Source of the DNA: Hydrogenophaga taeniospiralis
GTDB taxonomy: Bacteria; Pseudomonadota; Gammaproteobacteria; Burkholderiales; Burkholderiaceae_C
NCBI RefSeq assembly: GCF_020510445.1
Contig: NZ_JAHBAG010000001.1
Coordinates: forward strand, 3,448,501-3,512,500
Length of the DNA: 64,000 nucleotides
Direction: 5' to 3'
Shown: positions 1-11,864 of the stretch, one piece after another
Numbering within the stretch: the first letter of the stretch is position 1
How the letters are laid out: each line of letters begins with the position of its first letter
The notes under the pieces: generated by a model
What the model was told of the DNA's origin: nothing
What the model saw: the letters and a program-made list of their open reading frames with translations, nothing else
Database searches by the model: none
Program-made: the position numbers and the translations under genes

Positions 1-371
1 AACCGGCGGTGGTGGTCATCGAGCTCGGCGCCAACGATGCGTTGCGGGGTCTGCCGCTGTCCGTCACGCGCGACAACCTGCGCAGCATGGTGCGCCTGTC
101 GCGCGAAGCCGGCGCACGGGTGCTGCTGGTGGGCATGGAAATGCCGCCCAACTATGGCGAGCGCTACGCGCAGGAGTTCCGCGAGGTGTTCACCCAGGTG
201 GCGCGCGAGGAAAAGACCGCGCTCGTTCCCTTCCTGCTCAAAGGCGTGGCCGATCTCGAGGACCCCACCAAGCTGTTCCAGAGCGACCGCATGCACCCCA
301 ACGAGAGCGCCCAGCCCACGTTGCTGGCCAATGTGTGGCCGGCGCTGACCCCGCTGCTGCCGAAACGATAA
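1..371 (+). CDS. SGNH/GDSL-type esterase (TesA-like), C-terminal part
   Basis: The reading frame is open from the window edge, so the N-terminus with the GDSL serine block lies upstream. Visible are the block III motif GAND near the edge and the block V motif SDRMHPN near the end, which supplies the catalytic Asp and His of SGNH hydrolases. The spacing and the end at the sequence PLLPKR fit an arylesterase/lysophospholipase of the TesA family, usually a periplasmic or secreted acyl-ester hydrolase of about 200 residues. Only about 122 residues are present. A signal peptide cannot be judged. mnmH follows after 6 bases on the same strand. Confidence 0.8.
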   Translation, partial: PAVVVIELGANDALRGLPLSVTRDNLRSMVRLSREAGARVLLVGMEMPPNYGERYAQEFREVFTQVAREEKTALVPFLLKGVADLEDPTKLFQSDRMHPNESAQPTLLANVWPALTPLLPKR

Positions 372-377
372 TCGGGC

Positions 378-1454
378 ATGCCCGTTCACACCCTGCCCGC
401 CGCCGAAGCCCTGGCCCGACTCGACAGCTTCGACACCGTCATAGACGCCCGCACCGAAGACGAACACGCGCTCGACCACGTGCCCGGGGCCATCAACTGG
501 CCCACGCTCAACAACCAGGAGCGCATCGACATCGGCACGATGTACAAACAGGTCAACCCGTTTGAGGCCAAAAAGCGCGGCGCTGCGCTGTCCGCGCGCA
601 ACATCGCGGCCCACATTGAGCGCGAGGTGATCGACAAGCCGCGCAACTGGAAACCGCTGGTGTACTGCTGGCGCGGCGGCAACCGCAGCGGAGCCCTGGC
701 CACCATCCTGGGCGCGATCGGTTTTCACGTCACGCTGATCGAAGGCGGCTACAAGGCCTGGCGCGCGGCCCTGGTCGAATCGATCCCGGCGCTCGCCACC
801 CGCCTGCACTACCGCGTGGTCTGCGGCCCCACCGGCAGTGGCAAGACGCGCCTGCTGCAGGCGCTCGCCGCCCAGGGCGCACAGGTGCTCGACCTGGAGG
901 CGCTGGCCAGCCACCGCAGCTCGGTGCTGGGCCACATCCCCGGGCAGGAACAACCCAGCCAGAAACGCTTCGACAGCCTGATATGGGACGCACTGCGGCA
1001 CTTTGATCCGGCGCGTCCGGTGTATGTGGAGAGCGAGAGCAAGAAGGTGGGCAATGTGCGCGTGCCCGATGCGTTGATCGAGGCCATGCGCGAGAGCCCC
1101 TGCATCGACCTGCAGCTGTCAGACCCCGAGCGGGTGGCGCTGCTGCTGGAAGACTACGATTTTTTCGTGAAAGACAGCGATCATTTCTGCCACCGCCTGC
1201 AAGCCCTGGCCGAGCTGCGCGGCAAGGCGGTGGTGTCGACCTGGATCGAAAAAGTCCAGCAGGGACACACGCCAGAGGTGGTGCTCGAACTCCTGACCCA
1301 GCACTACGACCCGATGTACGCGCAGTCGATCGCGCGCAACTTCAAACGTTACGGCGAGGCCCTGCCCTGTGTGCTGCGCGACCGTTCGGCCGAGGCACTG
1401 GCCGATGCCGCGCGCGGGCTGCTCACCGCCGAACCCACCGCATCGCCGGCCTGA
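378..1454 (+). CDS. mnmH: tRNA 2-selenouridine synthase (MnmH/SelU)
   Basis: This 358-residue protein has the MnmH layout. An N-terminal rhodanese domain carries the loop YCWRGGNRS with catalytic Cys97, and a C-terminal P-loop domain carries GPTGSGKT at 150-157. The family replaces sulphur with selenium (via a geranylated intermediate) in 2-thiouridine at the wobble position of tRNAs for Lys, Glu and Gln, using selenophosphate. The length matches the family (about 360). It starts 6 bases after the esterase gene, so the two may be cotranscribed. The ribosome binding site is weak. No selenophosphate synthase gene is in the window, so whether the cell makes selenouridine or only geranyl-thiouridine cannot be told here. 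Confidence 0.93.
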   Translation: MPVHTLPAAEALARLDSFDTVIDARTEDEHALDHVPGAINWPTLNNQERIDIGTMYKQVNPFEAKKRGAALSARNIAAHIEREVIDKPRNWKPLVYCWRGGNRSGALATILGAIGFHVTLIEGGYKAWRAALVESIPALATRLHYRVVCGPTGSGKTRLLQALAAQGAQVLDLEALASHRSSVLGHIPGQEQPSQKRFDSLIWDALRHFDPARPVYVESESKKVGNVRVPDALIEAMRESPCIDLQLSDPERVALLLEDYDFFVKDSDHFCHRLQALAELRGKAVVSTWIEKVQQGHTPEVVLELLTQHYDPMYAQSIARNFKRYGEALPCVLRDRSAEALADAARGLLTAEPTASPA

Positions 1455-1500
1455 TCGAGCACCGGTCGCCGCTCGGTGGGCGTGACGGGTCGGCGCGCCT

Positions 1501-1704
1501 TCAGTCGGCCGAGGTCGATCCTTCGCCGGCCGCGGGTGCCGCGTCGCCAGGGCCAGGGCCGGTGTTGTCCTCGCCCGGCCCTTCGGGCGCGTCGGAATCG
1601 CTGTGGTGCTTGCCAGCGGCCTTGGCTTTGAGCTTCTCTTCCTTCTTTTTCTTCTTGGCGAGCTCGCGCTGGCGTTTTTCGTATCCGTAGTTGGGAGTGG
1701 CCAA
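1501..1704 (-). CDS. Small Lys-rich conserved protein
   Basis: This is a 67-residue cytoplasmic protein with a strongly basic, probably helical segment (KRQRELAKKKKKEEKLKAKA) and an acidic, Pro/Gly-rich tail. The only sensible start is a TTG giving MATPNYGYEKRQRE. I recall this N-terminus from short uncharacterised proteins in Burkholderiales, which supports the start. The weak purine stretch GAAAGA lies upstream. The gene lies 33 bases beyond the metC stop and could be its last partner. The function is unknown; charge segregation suggests nucleic-acid or ribosome association, but nothing in the sequence proves it. Confidence 0.6.
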   Translation of the reverse strand: MATPNYGYEKRQRELAKKKKKEEKLKAKAAGKHHSDSDAPEGPGEDNTGPGPGDAAPAAGEGSTSAD

Positions 1705-1737
1705 AGCAGTCTTTCGGGTGGGTGGGTTGAAGGGATG

Positions 1738-2928
1738 TCAGGCGTTGAGTGTGGCAATCGCCTGTGCCAGATCGGCACGCAGGTCGTCCACGGCCTCCAG
1801 GCCGACGGCAAAGCGCACCAGGCCGCCCTTGTGGGGCCAGGCTGCGGTGCGGATAGCGGACAGGTTGTAGGGCGCGCACAGGCTGATGGGACCGGCCCAA
1901 CTCCAGCCCAGCTTGAACAAACGCAGGCTGTCACAGAAAGCGTCGATCTGCGTCTGGCTGAAGCGTTCATCAAACACCACGCTGAACAGGCACGCGGCCG
2001 CCTTGGCGTCGCGCCGCCAAGCTTCGTGGCCGGGTGAGCCGGGCAAGGCCGGGTGCAGCACCTGCACCACCCCGTCCTGCTGTTGCATCCAGGTGGCGAG
2101 TTCGCGCGCGCTGGCGTCTTGAGCGTGGTAGCGCAGCGCCATGCTGTTGAGGCCGCGCAGCACGAGCTCGGCATCGTTGCCGCTCACGCCCAGGCCGAGC
2201 CGCATGTGGCACAGCAGGACCTGCTGGTGCAGCGCCTCGTCGCGCGTGACGACGGCCCCCATGAGCACGTCGGCGCCGCCACTGGGGTATTTGGTCAGTG
2301 CCTGCATGGACACGTCCACCCCCAGTTCGAAGGCGTTGAACGCGATGCCCGCACCCCAGGTGTTGTCCAGCGCCGTGAGGATGGGCCGTTCAGCGCCACG
2401 CCCCTGGTTCGCCGAGCGCACCACGGCGACCAGCGCGGGGATGTCGGGAAACTCCAGCGTGATCGAACCCGGTGCCTCCAGCCACACCAGGCGCGTGGCC
2501 GGGCCGATCTTGGTGGCCAGATCGGCGGCATCGAGCGGGTCGTAGTAGCGGTGCGTGATGCCCCAGGCGGCCAGTTCCCCGGCAGCAAAGGTCTTGCCGG
2601 GGCCGTAGGCGTTGTCGGGCATCAACAGTTCATCGCCCTGGCGCAGAAAGGCCATGTCCACCAGCGACAGGGCCGACAGGCCGCTGGGCGCGAGCACGCA
2701 GTGGCGCCCGCCTTCCACGGTGGCGATGCGCTCTTCCAGAATGAACGTGGTGGGCGTGCCGTGCAGGCCGTAGGTATAGCCGCTCTTGTCTTTCCACTCT
2801 TGCGTGCGCAAGGCCTGCACGTTGGGGAAGATGACGGTGGACGCCTTGTGAACGCCAGGCGCGACGGCGTCGAAGCCCTCGGGTGGGCGATAAGGATGGT
2901 GGATCAGTTGGGTGGAAAGCTCGCTCAT
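1738..2928 (-). CDS. metC: Cystathionine beta-lyase (PLP enzyme)
   Basis: A 396-residue member of the Cys/Met metabolism PLP family. It cleaves cystathionine to homocysteine, pyruvate and ammonia in methionine synthesis. The PLP lysine is Lys213 in ALTKYPSGGAD, with the cofactor-contacting Asp188 in ALDNTWG and the phosphate-binding region APSGLSA near 80. I start at ATG 2928 (MSELSTQ), because a start 18 bases further upstream would run into the end of the preceding gene, whose stop is at 2934-2936. The gene is tightly packed behind the phosphoribosyltransferase. Related gamma-synthases share the fold; the MetC-like N-terminus and TYGLHGTPT motif favour the lyase. Confidence 0.88.
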   Translation of the reverse strand: MSELSTQLIHHPYRPPEGFDAVAPGVHKASTVIFPNVQALRTQEWKDKSGYTYGLHGTPTTFILEERIATVEGGRHCVLAPSGLSALSLVDMAFLRQGDELLMPDNAYGPGKTFAAGELAAWGITHRYYDPLDAADLATKIGPATRLVWLEAPGSITLEFPDIPALVAVVRSANQGRGAERPILTALDNTWGAGIAFNAFELGVDVSMQALTKYPSGGADVLMGAVVTRDEALHQQVLLCHMRLGLGVSGNDAELVLRGLNSMALRYHAQDASARELATWMQQQDGVVQVLHPALPGSPGHEAWRRDAKAAACLFSVVFDERFSQTQIDAFCDSLRLFKLGWSWAGPISLCAPYNLSAIRTAAWPHKGGLVRFAVGLEAVDDLRADLAQAIATLNA

Positions 2929-2933
2929 TCCGA

Positions 2934-3458
2934 TCAGAGCTTCCATTTTTCGAGCAGTTGCGCCGGACGCATAGCGTCGTACCCCTCGAAGGGCTGATGA
3001 ATCCAGGGGTTGGTGGGCAGGAACTCCACCGAATAATCGGGCGTGAACGTGGACAGCTGCTTGGTCCAGATCACGGCGCTGCGCAACTCGGTGATGGGGG
3101 CGTAGTTGTTCTTCAGCATCCCGATCACCGCCTTGAGCGTGTGACCCGAATCGGCCAGATCGTCCACCAGCAGCACCTTGCCGGCGATCTCGCCTTTGGG
3201 CGTGGTGATGTAGCGCGCGATGTCCAGATTGCCCTGCTGCGTGCCGGCGTTGGCGCGGTAGGAACTGGTCGACATGATGGCCAACGGCACGTCAAAAATG
3301 CGCGAGAGGATGTCGCCCGGGCGCATGCCCCCACGCGCCAGGCACAGGATGGTGTCGAACTGCCAGCCCGACTGATACACCTTGAGCGCCAGCTTCTCGA
3401 TCAGGTTGTGGTACTCGTCGTACGAGACGTAGAGGTGTTTGCCGTCTTCGGTCAGCAT
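2934..3458 (-). CDS. Purine-type phosphoribosyltransferase
   Basis: A 174-residue type I phosphoribosyltransferase. The PRPP-binding motif VLLVDDLADSGHTL is at 96-109, preceded by the conserved CLARGGMRPG loop (about 39-48). It transfers the phosphoribosyl group of PRPP to a purine base; the short length and the position just downstream of purA fit a hypoxanthine/guanine/xanthine salvage role, but the base specificity cannot be read from the sequence. The start at ATG 3458 (MLTEDGKHLY) gives the usual family length; the longer open frame upstream has no family character. metC starts 5 bases beyond its stop. Confidence 0.85.
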   Translation of the reverse strand: MLTEDGKHLYVSYDEYHNLIEKLALKVYQSGWQFDTILCLARGGMRPGDILSRIFDVPLAIMSTSSYRANAGTQQGNLDIARYITTPKGEIAGKVLLVDDLADSGHTLKAVIGMLKNNYAPITELRSAVIWTKQLSTFTPDYSVEFLPTNPWIHQPFEGYDAMRPAQLLEKWKL

Positions 3459-3558
3459 GGGGTCTCCGGGGGTGAGGGACTGGCAGGATTTTGCACGAAG
3501 CCGGGGTCCGCCGGGCCATCGGCCCTGCCGGCACCCACGGCGGATGGCAGGCGGTCGC

Positions 3559-6133
<2,575 letters not shown>

Positions 6134-6239
6134 TTTCGGGAGCTGTTAAAAACGTGATTTTACCGGGGTCGGAAACGGCATTCCGACCTTGCCGGACGTT
6201 GGCCTCAGTGGCCGGGTCTGGCGCCCGACAACCAGGGTC

Positions 6240-6434
6240 TCAAATCAGCCACCACCAGAGCAGCATGCCGGCGAGCAGACTGAGCAGGCCAAAGAAGCGC
6301 AGCTGGCCATCCTGAAGCTTGAGGATCTCACTGAACATGCGCCGCCAGACGCCCGGCGCGAAGAAGGGCAGCAGGCCCTCGAAGATCAACACCAGGGCCA
6401 GAGCGAGCCAGAACGCGTCGGCGGACACGCGCAA
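6240..6434 (-). CDS. DUF2065 small inner-membrane protein
   Basis: A 64-residue protein with two hydrophobic segments (about residues 8-27 and 46-64) flanking a short amphipathic stretch with FAPGVWRRMFSEI. The pattern and its place immediately after hflC match DUF2065, a family usually found in the hflX-hflK-hflC neighbourhood. It ends in hydrophobic residues (WWWLI). The start lies only 6 bases past the hflC stop, which implies translational coupling with the HflKC complex. The function is unknown; association with HflKC-FtsH is an inference from position. Confidence 0.85.
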   Translation of the reverse strand: MRVSADAFWLALALVLIFEGLLPFFAPGVWRRMFSEILKLQDGQLRFFGLLSLLAGMLLWWWLI

Positions 6435-6440
6435 CGCCCT

Positions 6441-7328
6441 TCAACGGGCCACGTCGCTGCTTCGCAGAGCCTTGAAGAAGTCCGAGGAAGGGTCGATCAC
6501 CATCACGTCGGACTTGCTGGCGAAACTGGCCTTGTAGGCTTCCAGACTGCGGTAGAACTGGGCGAACGCCGGATCACGGCCGAAGGCTTCGCCGAAAGCG
6601 GCGGCGGCCTTGGCATCGCCCTCGCCTTTGATGAGCTGCGCGGCCCGGTAGGCCTGGGACACGATCACCTCACGCTGGCGGTCGGCATCGGCCCGGATCT
6701 TTTCGCCTTCGGCAAAACCGGTGGACCGCAGCTCATTGGCGACACGCTTGCGTTCGGCTTCCATGCGCTGATAGACCGACAGCGTGATGCTCTCGGCGTA
6801 GTCCACGCGGGTGATGCGGACATCCACCACGTCCATGCCCCAGGGCTTGTCGGCTCCCCGCACAGCGGCAAGCACCTCGCGCTTGACATCGTCCATGAGC
6901 TGCTCGCGGCGGGACGACAGCAGCTCGTTGAGCGTGCGCTTGTTGACCTCTTGCTGAAACGAGTTGCGCACCACTCGGTTGAGCTGCAAGGCCCCAGCAC
7001 GCTCGTTGACGCCGACGTTGCGGATGTACTGCTGAGGATCGCTGATGCGCCAGCGCACGTACCAGTCGATCACCACGCGCTGCTTCTCGGCCGTCAGCGT
7101 GGGCTCGGTATCGGTGCTCTCCAGCGTGAGCAGGCGCTTGTCGATGTAGGACACGTTCTGGAACGGCGGGGGCAACTTGAAGTTGAGCCCCGGCTCGGTG
7201 ACCACCTGCTTGATCTGTCCGAGCTGGAACACGACGCCGAACTGACGTTGGTCCACGACGAACAGCATGGAACTGGCGATCGCCAGCGCCACGATAAAGG
7301 AGGTGAGGATGAAACCCAGTTTGTTCAT
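6441..7328 (-). CDS. hflC: HflC, SPFH-domain regulator of FtsH
   Basis: A 295-residue inner-membrane protein with one N-terminal membrane segment (about 5-25, LGFILTSFIVALAIASSML) followed by an SPFH/band-7 domain and a C-terminal helical stretch. With HflK it forms a large periplasmic-side cage around the membrane protease FtsH and modulates its activity. The region VVTEPGLNFKLPPPFQNV is typical of HflC. The gene follows hflK after about 38 bases and is followed by the DUF2065 gene. The ATG start at 7328 is unambiguous and is preceded by a purine-rich AGAGAGC stretch. Confidence 0.95.
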   Translation of the reverse strand: MNKLGFILTSFIVALAIASSMLFVVDQRQFGVVFQLGQIKQVVTEPGLNFKLPPPFQNVSYIDKRLLTLESTDTEPTLTAEKQRVVIDWYVRWRISDPQQYIRNVGVNERAGALQLNRVVRNSFQQEVNKRTLNELLSSRREQLMDDVKREVLAAVRGADKPWGMDVVDVRITRVDYAESITLSVYQRMEAERKRVANELRSTGFAEGEKIRADADRQREVIVSQAYRAAQLIKGEGDAKAAAAFGEAFGRDPAFAQFYRSLEAYKASFASKSDVMVIDPSSDFFKALRSSDVAR

Positions 7329-7366
7329 TTGCTTTGCTCTCTAGTCACTCGTACCCGGCCGCCGGC

Positions 7367-8686
7367 TCAGCGGCTCTCACGCTCGCGCGAGCGCGCGGCG
7401 TTGTCCTGGCTGCGGGACGTGGGTACGGACGACGGAATCGTCGGGCTGGACGTGGGCGCCGGGCTGGGAGCGGCGACCGGAGCCTGTGCAGCCATTTGCA
7501 TGATCTTGTCCAGCGGCAGATACAGCAGATTCGATCCCGACTTGGAGTCCACCATCACCTTGGTCACATTGCTGTAGATTTCCTGCATGGCATCGACGTA
7601 CATGCGCTCGCGGGTGACCTGTGGCGCCTTCTGGTACTCGGCCAGCACCGAGCGGAAACGTTGCGAATCACCCTCGGCCTGCGCCACGATCCGGGCCCGG
7701 TAGCCTTCGGCCTCTTCGGTCAGTCGGGAAGCCGCGCCGCGGGCCCGTGGCACCACATCGTTGGCATAGGCCTCTGCCTCGTTCTTGGCACGCTCACGCT
7801 CCTGGCCGGCTTTCAGCACGTCGTCGAATGAAGCCTGCACCTGCTCGGGGGGACGCACGCCACCCTGTTGCAGGTTGATGCCCACAACCTCGATGCCCAC
7901 CTTGTAGCGGTCCAGAATGGACTGCATGAGGACCCGCACACGGGGCGCGATCTGGTCGCGCTCCTCGGCCAGGGCTGCGTCCATACGCATCTTGCCAACG
8001 ACCTCGCGCACGGCCGTTTCGGCGGCTTTGACCACCGCGGCATCCGGGTCGCGGCTCTCGAACAGGAAGGCTCGCGCATCGTTCAAGCGGTACTGGACCG
8101 CGAACTTGATCTCGACAATGTTCTGATCGATGGTCAGCATCGCCGAATCGCGCAGGCCCGTGGCCGGCAACACGTTGTCGCCGCCCACGTCCACCGAGCG
8201 GATCTGCGTGACAAACACCGTCTCGTGACGCTGGATCGGATAAGGCAGACGCCAGTTGAAACCGGCGCCGACCGAGCTGTGGTATTTCCCGAACTGGGTG
8301 ATGACGGCCTGCTGGCCTTCCTGCACGATGAAAAAGCCCGTGCCAAGCCAGATCAGGGCCACCACGCCAACGATCAGACCAGCGCCAATGCCTGTGCTCT
8401 TGGGACTCGGATTGAAACCGGGCATTCCCCCGCCACCCGAACCGTTGCCGCCTCCCTGCCCACCACGACCACCCTTGCCGCCCAGCAAGCCGCCGAGCTT
8501 GCGGTTGAAATCGCGCCAGAGTTCATCCAGGTCGGGAGGGCCCTGATTGGGGCCCTGACCGCGCGGTGGCTTCTGCTGAGGGCGGTCCTCGGTATCGCGT
8601 CCCGACTCCGACTCGTTTTGCGGCTTGTCACCGCCACGCGAGGCGTCGTCACCACGCCCCCAGCGGGGATCGTTGAGGTTGAACAT
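7367..8686 (-). CDS. hflK: HflK, SPFH-domain partner of HflC
   Basis: About 439 residues from ATG 8686 (MFNLNDPRWGRGDD). A hydrophilic Gly/Pro/Gln-rich N-terminal tail (1-95, including several GG repeats) precedes one membrane segment (about 100-121), an SPFH domain and a long helical tail. The last 40 residues are Pro/Ser-rich. It pairs with HflC in the FtsH-regulating membrane complex. An alternative ATG at 8773 adds 29 residues (MDVNLQSPERG). Neither start has a strong Shine-Dalgarno, and I prefer 8686 because the FNLNDPRWG opening is the conserved family N-terminus. It follows hflX. Confidence 0.93.
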   Translation of the reverse strand: MFNLNDPRWGRGDDASRGGDKPQNESESGRDTEDRPQQKPPRGQGPNQGPPDLDELWRDFNRKLGGLLGGKGGRGGQGGGNGSGGGGMPGFNPSPKSTGIGAGLIVGVVALIWLGTGFFIVQEGQQAVITQFGKYHSSVGAGFNWRLPYPIQRHETVFVTQIRSVDVGGDNVLPATGLRDSAMLTIDQNIVEIKFAVQYRLNDARAFLFESRDPDAAVVKAAETAVREVVGKMRMDAALAEERDQIAPRVRVLMQSILDRYKVGIEVVGINLQQGGVRPPEQVQASFDDVLKAGQERERAKNEAEAYANDVVPRARGAASRLTEEAEGYRARIVAQAEGDSQRFRSVLAEYQKAPQVTRERMYVDAMQEIYSNVTKVMVDSKSGSNLLYLPLDKIMQMAAQAPVAAPSPAPTSSPTIPSSVPTSRSQDNAARSRERESR

Positions 8687-8819
8687 GCCCAACAGGACAC
8701 GCCAGCCGCGCCGGTTTTTGCCGTGAACGCCGGCCTCAACGCCACGCTCGGGTGATTGCAGATTCACATCCATGTGTTGCCAATTTCTTTTCGAATCAAA
8801 ACCACGACATTGTGCCCAA

Positions 8820-10004
8820 TCAGGGCAGCACATTTTCGATGCTGAGGGTCTCCCCCGGGGTATTCGGATCAAGAACGCCCGCCTGCGACATCACGCGACC
8901 CGCGAGCAACGAGCGCAACTCTGGCAATCCTTCGCCGGTCCGGGCGCTCACGTAGATACGAGGCACAGAGGCGCCGTCCAGTTCCATCGCGTCACTTCTC
9001 AGGTGCGGAACAGCCGCCGGATCCATGGCGTCGAGCTTGTTGAACACCAGAATCTGCGGCACCTGATCCGCGCCAATGTCCTTGAGCACCCCCAACACCG
9101 AGGCGATCTGCTCCAGATGCGACGGATTGGACGCATCCACCACATGCAGCAAGAGATCGGCGTCGGTCGCTTCCTGCAACGTGGCGGCAAATGCATCAAC
9201 CAGGCCGTGAGGCAGGTCGCGGATGAAGCCCACGGTATCCGACAACGAGACCGAACGCCCGGCCTCGCCCAGATACAACTGACGGGTGGTGGTATCGAGT
9301 GTTGCAAACAGCTGGTCGGCGGCATAGGCCCGGGCCTTGACCAGCCCATTGAACAAGGATGATTTGCCCGCATTGGTGTAACCCACGAGCGAGATCGAGA
9401 AGGTGTCGCGGCGTTCGCGCTGGCGGCGCTGGGTGGCGCGCTGCTTTTTGACCTTTTCCAGCCGCTCCTTGGTGCGCTTGATGGCTTCCCCAATCATGCG
9501 CCGGTCCAGTTCGATCTGGGTTTCGCCTGGACCACCGCGCATGCCAATGCCGCCACTTTGCCGCTCCAGGTGCGACCAGCGGCGCACCAGCCGGGTCGAC
9601 AGGTATTGCAGCCGCGCAAGCTCCACCTGCAGCTTGCCTTCGTGGCTGCGTGCGCGTTGGGCAAAGATTTCGAGGATCAGCAGCGTCCGGTCGTTGACCG
9701 GCATGCCGAGGTGGCGCTCCAGATTGCGCTGTTGCGCCGGGCTCAATGACTGGTCGAACAAGATTTCCGCTGCGCCGGAAGACTGGGCCAGCATCTTGAT
9801 CTCGTCGGCTTTACCGGACCCGATAAAAAGGGCCGGATCGGGTGCACGCCGTTTGCAGGTGACACGGTCGGCCACCCGATAGCCGGCCGTCTGGGCCAGC
9901 AGGCCGAGCTCTTCGAGCGCGGCGTCAAAATGGGGCAACCCGAAATCCACCCCCACCAGAATGACCGATGGCGTGGCGTTGCGGGAGGGATCAGGCGGGT
10001 TCAA
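8820..10004 (-). CDS. hflX: Ribosome-associated GTPase HflX
   Basis: A 394-residue GTPase. The N-terminal HflX domain (about 12-190) contains the Gly-rich signature GGIGMRGGPGETQIELDRR, followed by a long charged helix, then the G domain with G1 GYTNAGKSS (208-216), G3 DTVGF and G4 NKLD. HflX binds 50S subunits and splits stalled or heat-damaged ribosomes. It lies 81 bases downstream of hfq and ends ahead of hflK, the widespread hfq-hflX-hflK-hflC order. The C-terminus after the G domain is longer than in minimal versions. Confidence 0.95.
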   Translation of the reverse strand: MNPPDPSRNATPSVILVGVDFGLPHFDAALEELGLLAQTAGYRVADRVTCKRRAPDPALFIGSGKADEIKMLAQSSGAAEILFDQSLSPAQQRNLERHLGMPVNDRTLLILEIFAQRARSHEGKLQVELARLQYLSTRLVRRWSHLERQSGGIGMRGGPGETQIELDRRMIGEAIKRTKERLEKVKKQRATQRRQRERRDTFSISLVGYTNAGKSSLFNGLVKARAYAADQLFATLDTTTRQLYLGEAGRSVSLSDTVGFIRDLPHGLVDAFAATLQEATDADLLLHVVDASNPSHLEQIASVLGVLKDIGADQVPQILVFNKLDAMDPAAVPHLRSDAMELDGASVPRIYVSARTGEGLPELRSLLAGRVMSQAGVLDPNTPGETLSIENVLP

Positions 10005-10085
10005 ATCAGTTCAACCGGCCTTCGGCGCTGCAAGCGACCACGCAGCCCAAGGCCGCCCGATCGCCTGCAGGATTCAGGGTGTGAA

Positions 10086-10337
10086 TCAAGAAGCAGTGGA
10101 CTCGTCCGCACCAGCGGCGGAAAACTGCACCGGACGGCCCGGCACGATGGTGGAAATGGCATGCTTGTAAACCATTTGCGTCACCGTGTTGCGCAGCAAC
10201 ACGACGTACTGGTCAAACGATTCGATTTGACCCTGAAGCTTGATGCCGTTGACCAGATAGATCGACACGGGAACGTGTTCCCGGCGAAGCTGGTTCAGAA
10301 AAGGGTCTTGCAAGAGCTGGCCTTTGTTATTGCTCAC
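10086..10337 (-). CDS. hfq: RNA chaperone Hfq
   Basis: An 83-residue Sm-like protein starting at GTG 10337 ([13 protein letters not shown]). The GTG has a GGAG ribosome binding site 7 bases upstream, whereas the only other upstream start is a TTG at 10355 with no site, so GTG is chosen. Sm1 and Sm2 are complete, with the [10 protein letters not shown] motif of the RNA-binding core. Hfq hexamers pair small RNAs with mRNAs. The C-terminal tail is short ([10 protein letters not shown]), as is usual in betaproteobacteria. der lies 85 bases upstream and hflX follows. Confidence 0.96.
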   Translation of the reverse strand: MSNNKGQLLQDPFLNQLRREHVPVSIYLVNGIKLQGQIESFDQYVVLLRNTVTQMVYKHAISTIVPGRPVQFSAAGADESTAS

Positions 10338-10422
10338 GATATGCTCCGTGTTCAAAAAAAGTTAATGAGGTGTGCACCATACCACAGCCCTGCCCCCTGC
10401 ACGAGGCTTCGCGCAGGAGTGC

Positions 10423-11757
10423 TCACTCCTTGAAGGGGTTGGTCGAGGTCTTGAATTCGATGCGCAGTGGCGTGCCCACCAAATCGAACGCCTTGCGAAA
10501 ACGGCCTTCCAGGAAGCGCTTGTAGGCGTCGGGCACGTGTTCCAGCGAGTTGCCATGAATCACGATCACCGGCGGGTTCATTCCGCCTTGGTGGGCGTAA
10601 CGCATTTTGGGACGGAACATGCCACTGCGCTGCGGTGCCTGGAACGCCACCGCTTCCAGCAGCAGGCGCGTCAGCACGGGCGTGGACATCTTGCGCATGG
10701 CCGAGGCATGCGCCTGAGCGATGGATTTCCACACCGGCCCCAGTCCCTGGCGCTTCTTGGCCGAGATCAGGTGCAGCGAGGCGAATTTGAGAAACGCCAG
10801 CCGGGTCTCGATCTGGCGTTCGATCTGTTCGCGCTGGTAGGCATCGACCGCGTCCCATTTGTTGATGGCCAGCACCACGGCACGCCCACTTTCAAGGATG
10901 TAACCCGCGATGTGCGCGTCCTGGTCGGTCACACCCTGCGTGGCGTCGAGCAGCAGCAGGACCACATGGGCGTTTTCGATCGCTTGCAGGGTCTTGACCA
11001 CCGAAAACTTCTCGATGGCCTCGAACACCTTGCCCTTGCGGCGCAGGCCAGCCGTGTCGATCAACTCGTATTTCTGGCCCTCGCGCTCGAACGGCACCGA
11101 AATGGCGTCGCGCGTGGTGCCCGGCAGGTCAAACGCCACCAGGCGCTCTTCGCCCAGCCAGACATTGATCAGGGTGGACTTGCCCACGTTGGGGCGACCG
11201 GCGACCGCCAGCCGGATCACCCCGGTTTCGACCTCCGGCTCCTCGTCGTCCAGATCGGGCAACCCAGGAATGGCCTCCAGCGCGGTTTCCAGCATGGAAC
11301 GCACGCCCTGCCCATGGGCACTGGACACCGGCAGCACTTCGCCCAGGCCGAGTTCAAAAAACTCGACCAGTTGCAGCCCCTGGGTCATGCCTTCGGCCTT
11401 GTTGGCCACCAGCACCGTGGGTTTGCCCAGGCGTCGCAGGTATTGGGCGATTTCGTGGTCCTGTGCACTGATGCCGGCACGCGCATCCACGACAAAGATC
11501 ACCACGTCCGACTCGGCCACGGCCTGCCGGGTCTGCTTGGCCATCTCGCGGTAGATGCCCTCGCTGGCGTCGGGTTCAAAGCCGCCGGTATCGATCACGA
11601 TGTACTCGCGCTTGCCCAGGCGGCCATTGCCATAGTGGCGGTCACGGGTGAGTCCGGCAAAGTCGGCCACGATGGCGTCGCGTGAACTCGTCAGGCGGTT
11701 GAACAGGGTGGACTTGCCCACATTGGGGCGTCCCACCAGAGCGATGACGGGTTTCAC
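10423..11757 (-). CDS. der: Ribosome biogenesis GTPase Der (EngA)
   Basis: This 444-residue essential GTPase has two tandem G domains, each with a [10 protein letters not shown]-loop (about residue 8 and about 185), DTGG/DTAG switch motifs and NKxD motifs (NKAE and NKWD), followed by a KH-like C-terminal domain ending in a basic segment. It acts in 50S subunit assembly. The double G domain is unique to this family. It lies between bamB and hfq; a short perfect hairpin (11802-11818) lies in the gap from bamB. Confidence 0.97.
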   Translation of the reverse strand: MKPVIALVGRPNVGKSTLFNRLTSSRDAIVADFAGLTRDRHYGNGRLGKREYIVIDTGGFEPDASEGIYREMAKQTRQAVAESDVVIFVVDARAGISAQDHEIAQYLRRLGKPTVLVANKAEGMTQGLQLVEFFELGLGEVLPVSSAHGQGVRSMLETALEAIPGLPDLDDEEPEVETGVIRLAVAGRPNVGKSTLINVWLGEERLVAFDLPGTTRDAISVPFEREGQKYELIDTAGLRRKGKVFEAIEKFSVVKTLQAIENAHVVLLLLDATQGVTDQDAHIAGYILESGRAVVLAINKWDAVDAYQREQIERQIETRLAFLKFASLHLISAKKRQGLGPVWKSIAQAHASAMRKMSTPVLTRLLLEAVAFQAPQRSGMFRPKMRYAHQGGMNPPVIVIHGNSLEHVPDAYKRFLEGRFRKAFDLVGTPLRIEFKTSTNPFKE

Positions 11758-11801
11758 GAAACAGTACCTTTCAATTGCATGGACCAGAACACGGTCCCTA
11801 T

Positions 11802-11818
11802 CCCTGGTCTGACCAGGG
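11802..11818. repeat. Intercistronic perfect hairpin, bamB-der
   Basis: CCCTGGTC and GACCAGGG flank a single T, an 8-base perfect inverted repeat in the 107-base gap between bamB and der. No T-run follows on either side, so it is more likely an mRNA-stability or processing element than an intrinsic terminator. Confidence 0.5.
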
Positions 11819-11864
11819 CCCAGTCATTCCCGGCGCGACCCGGTGAACGACTGGTGTCGCATCT

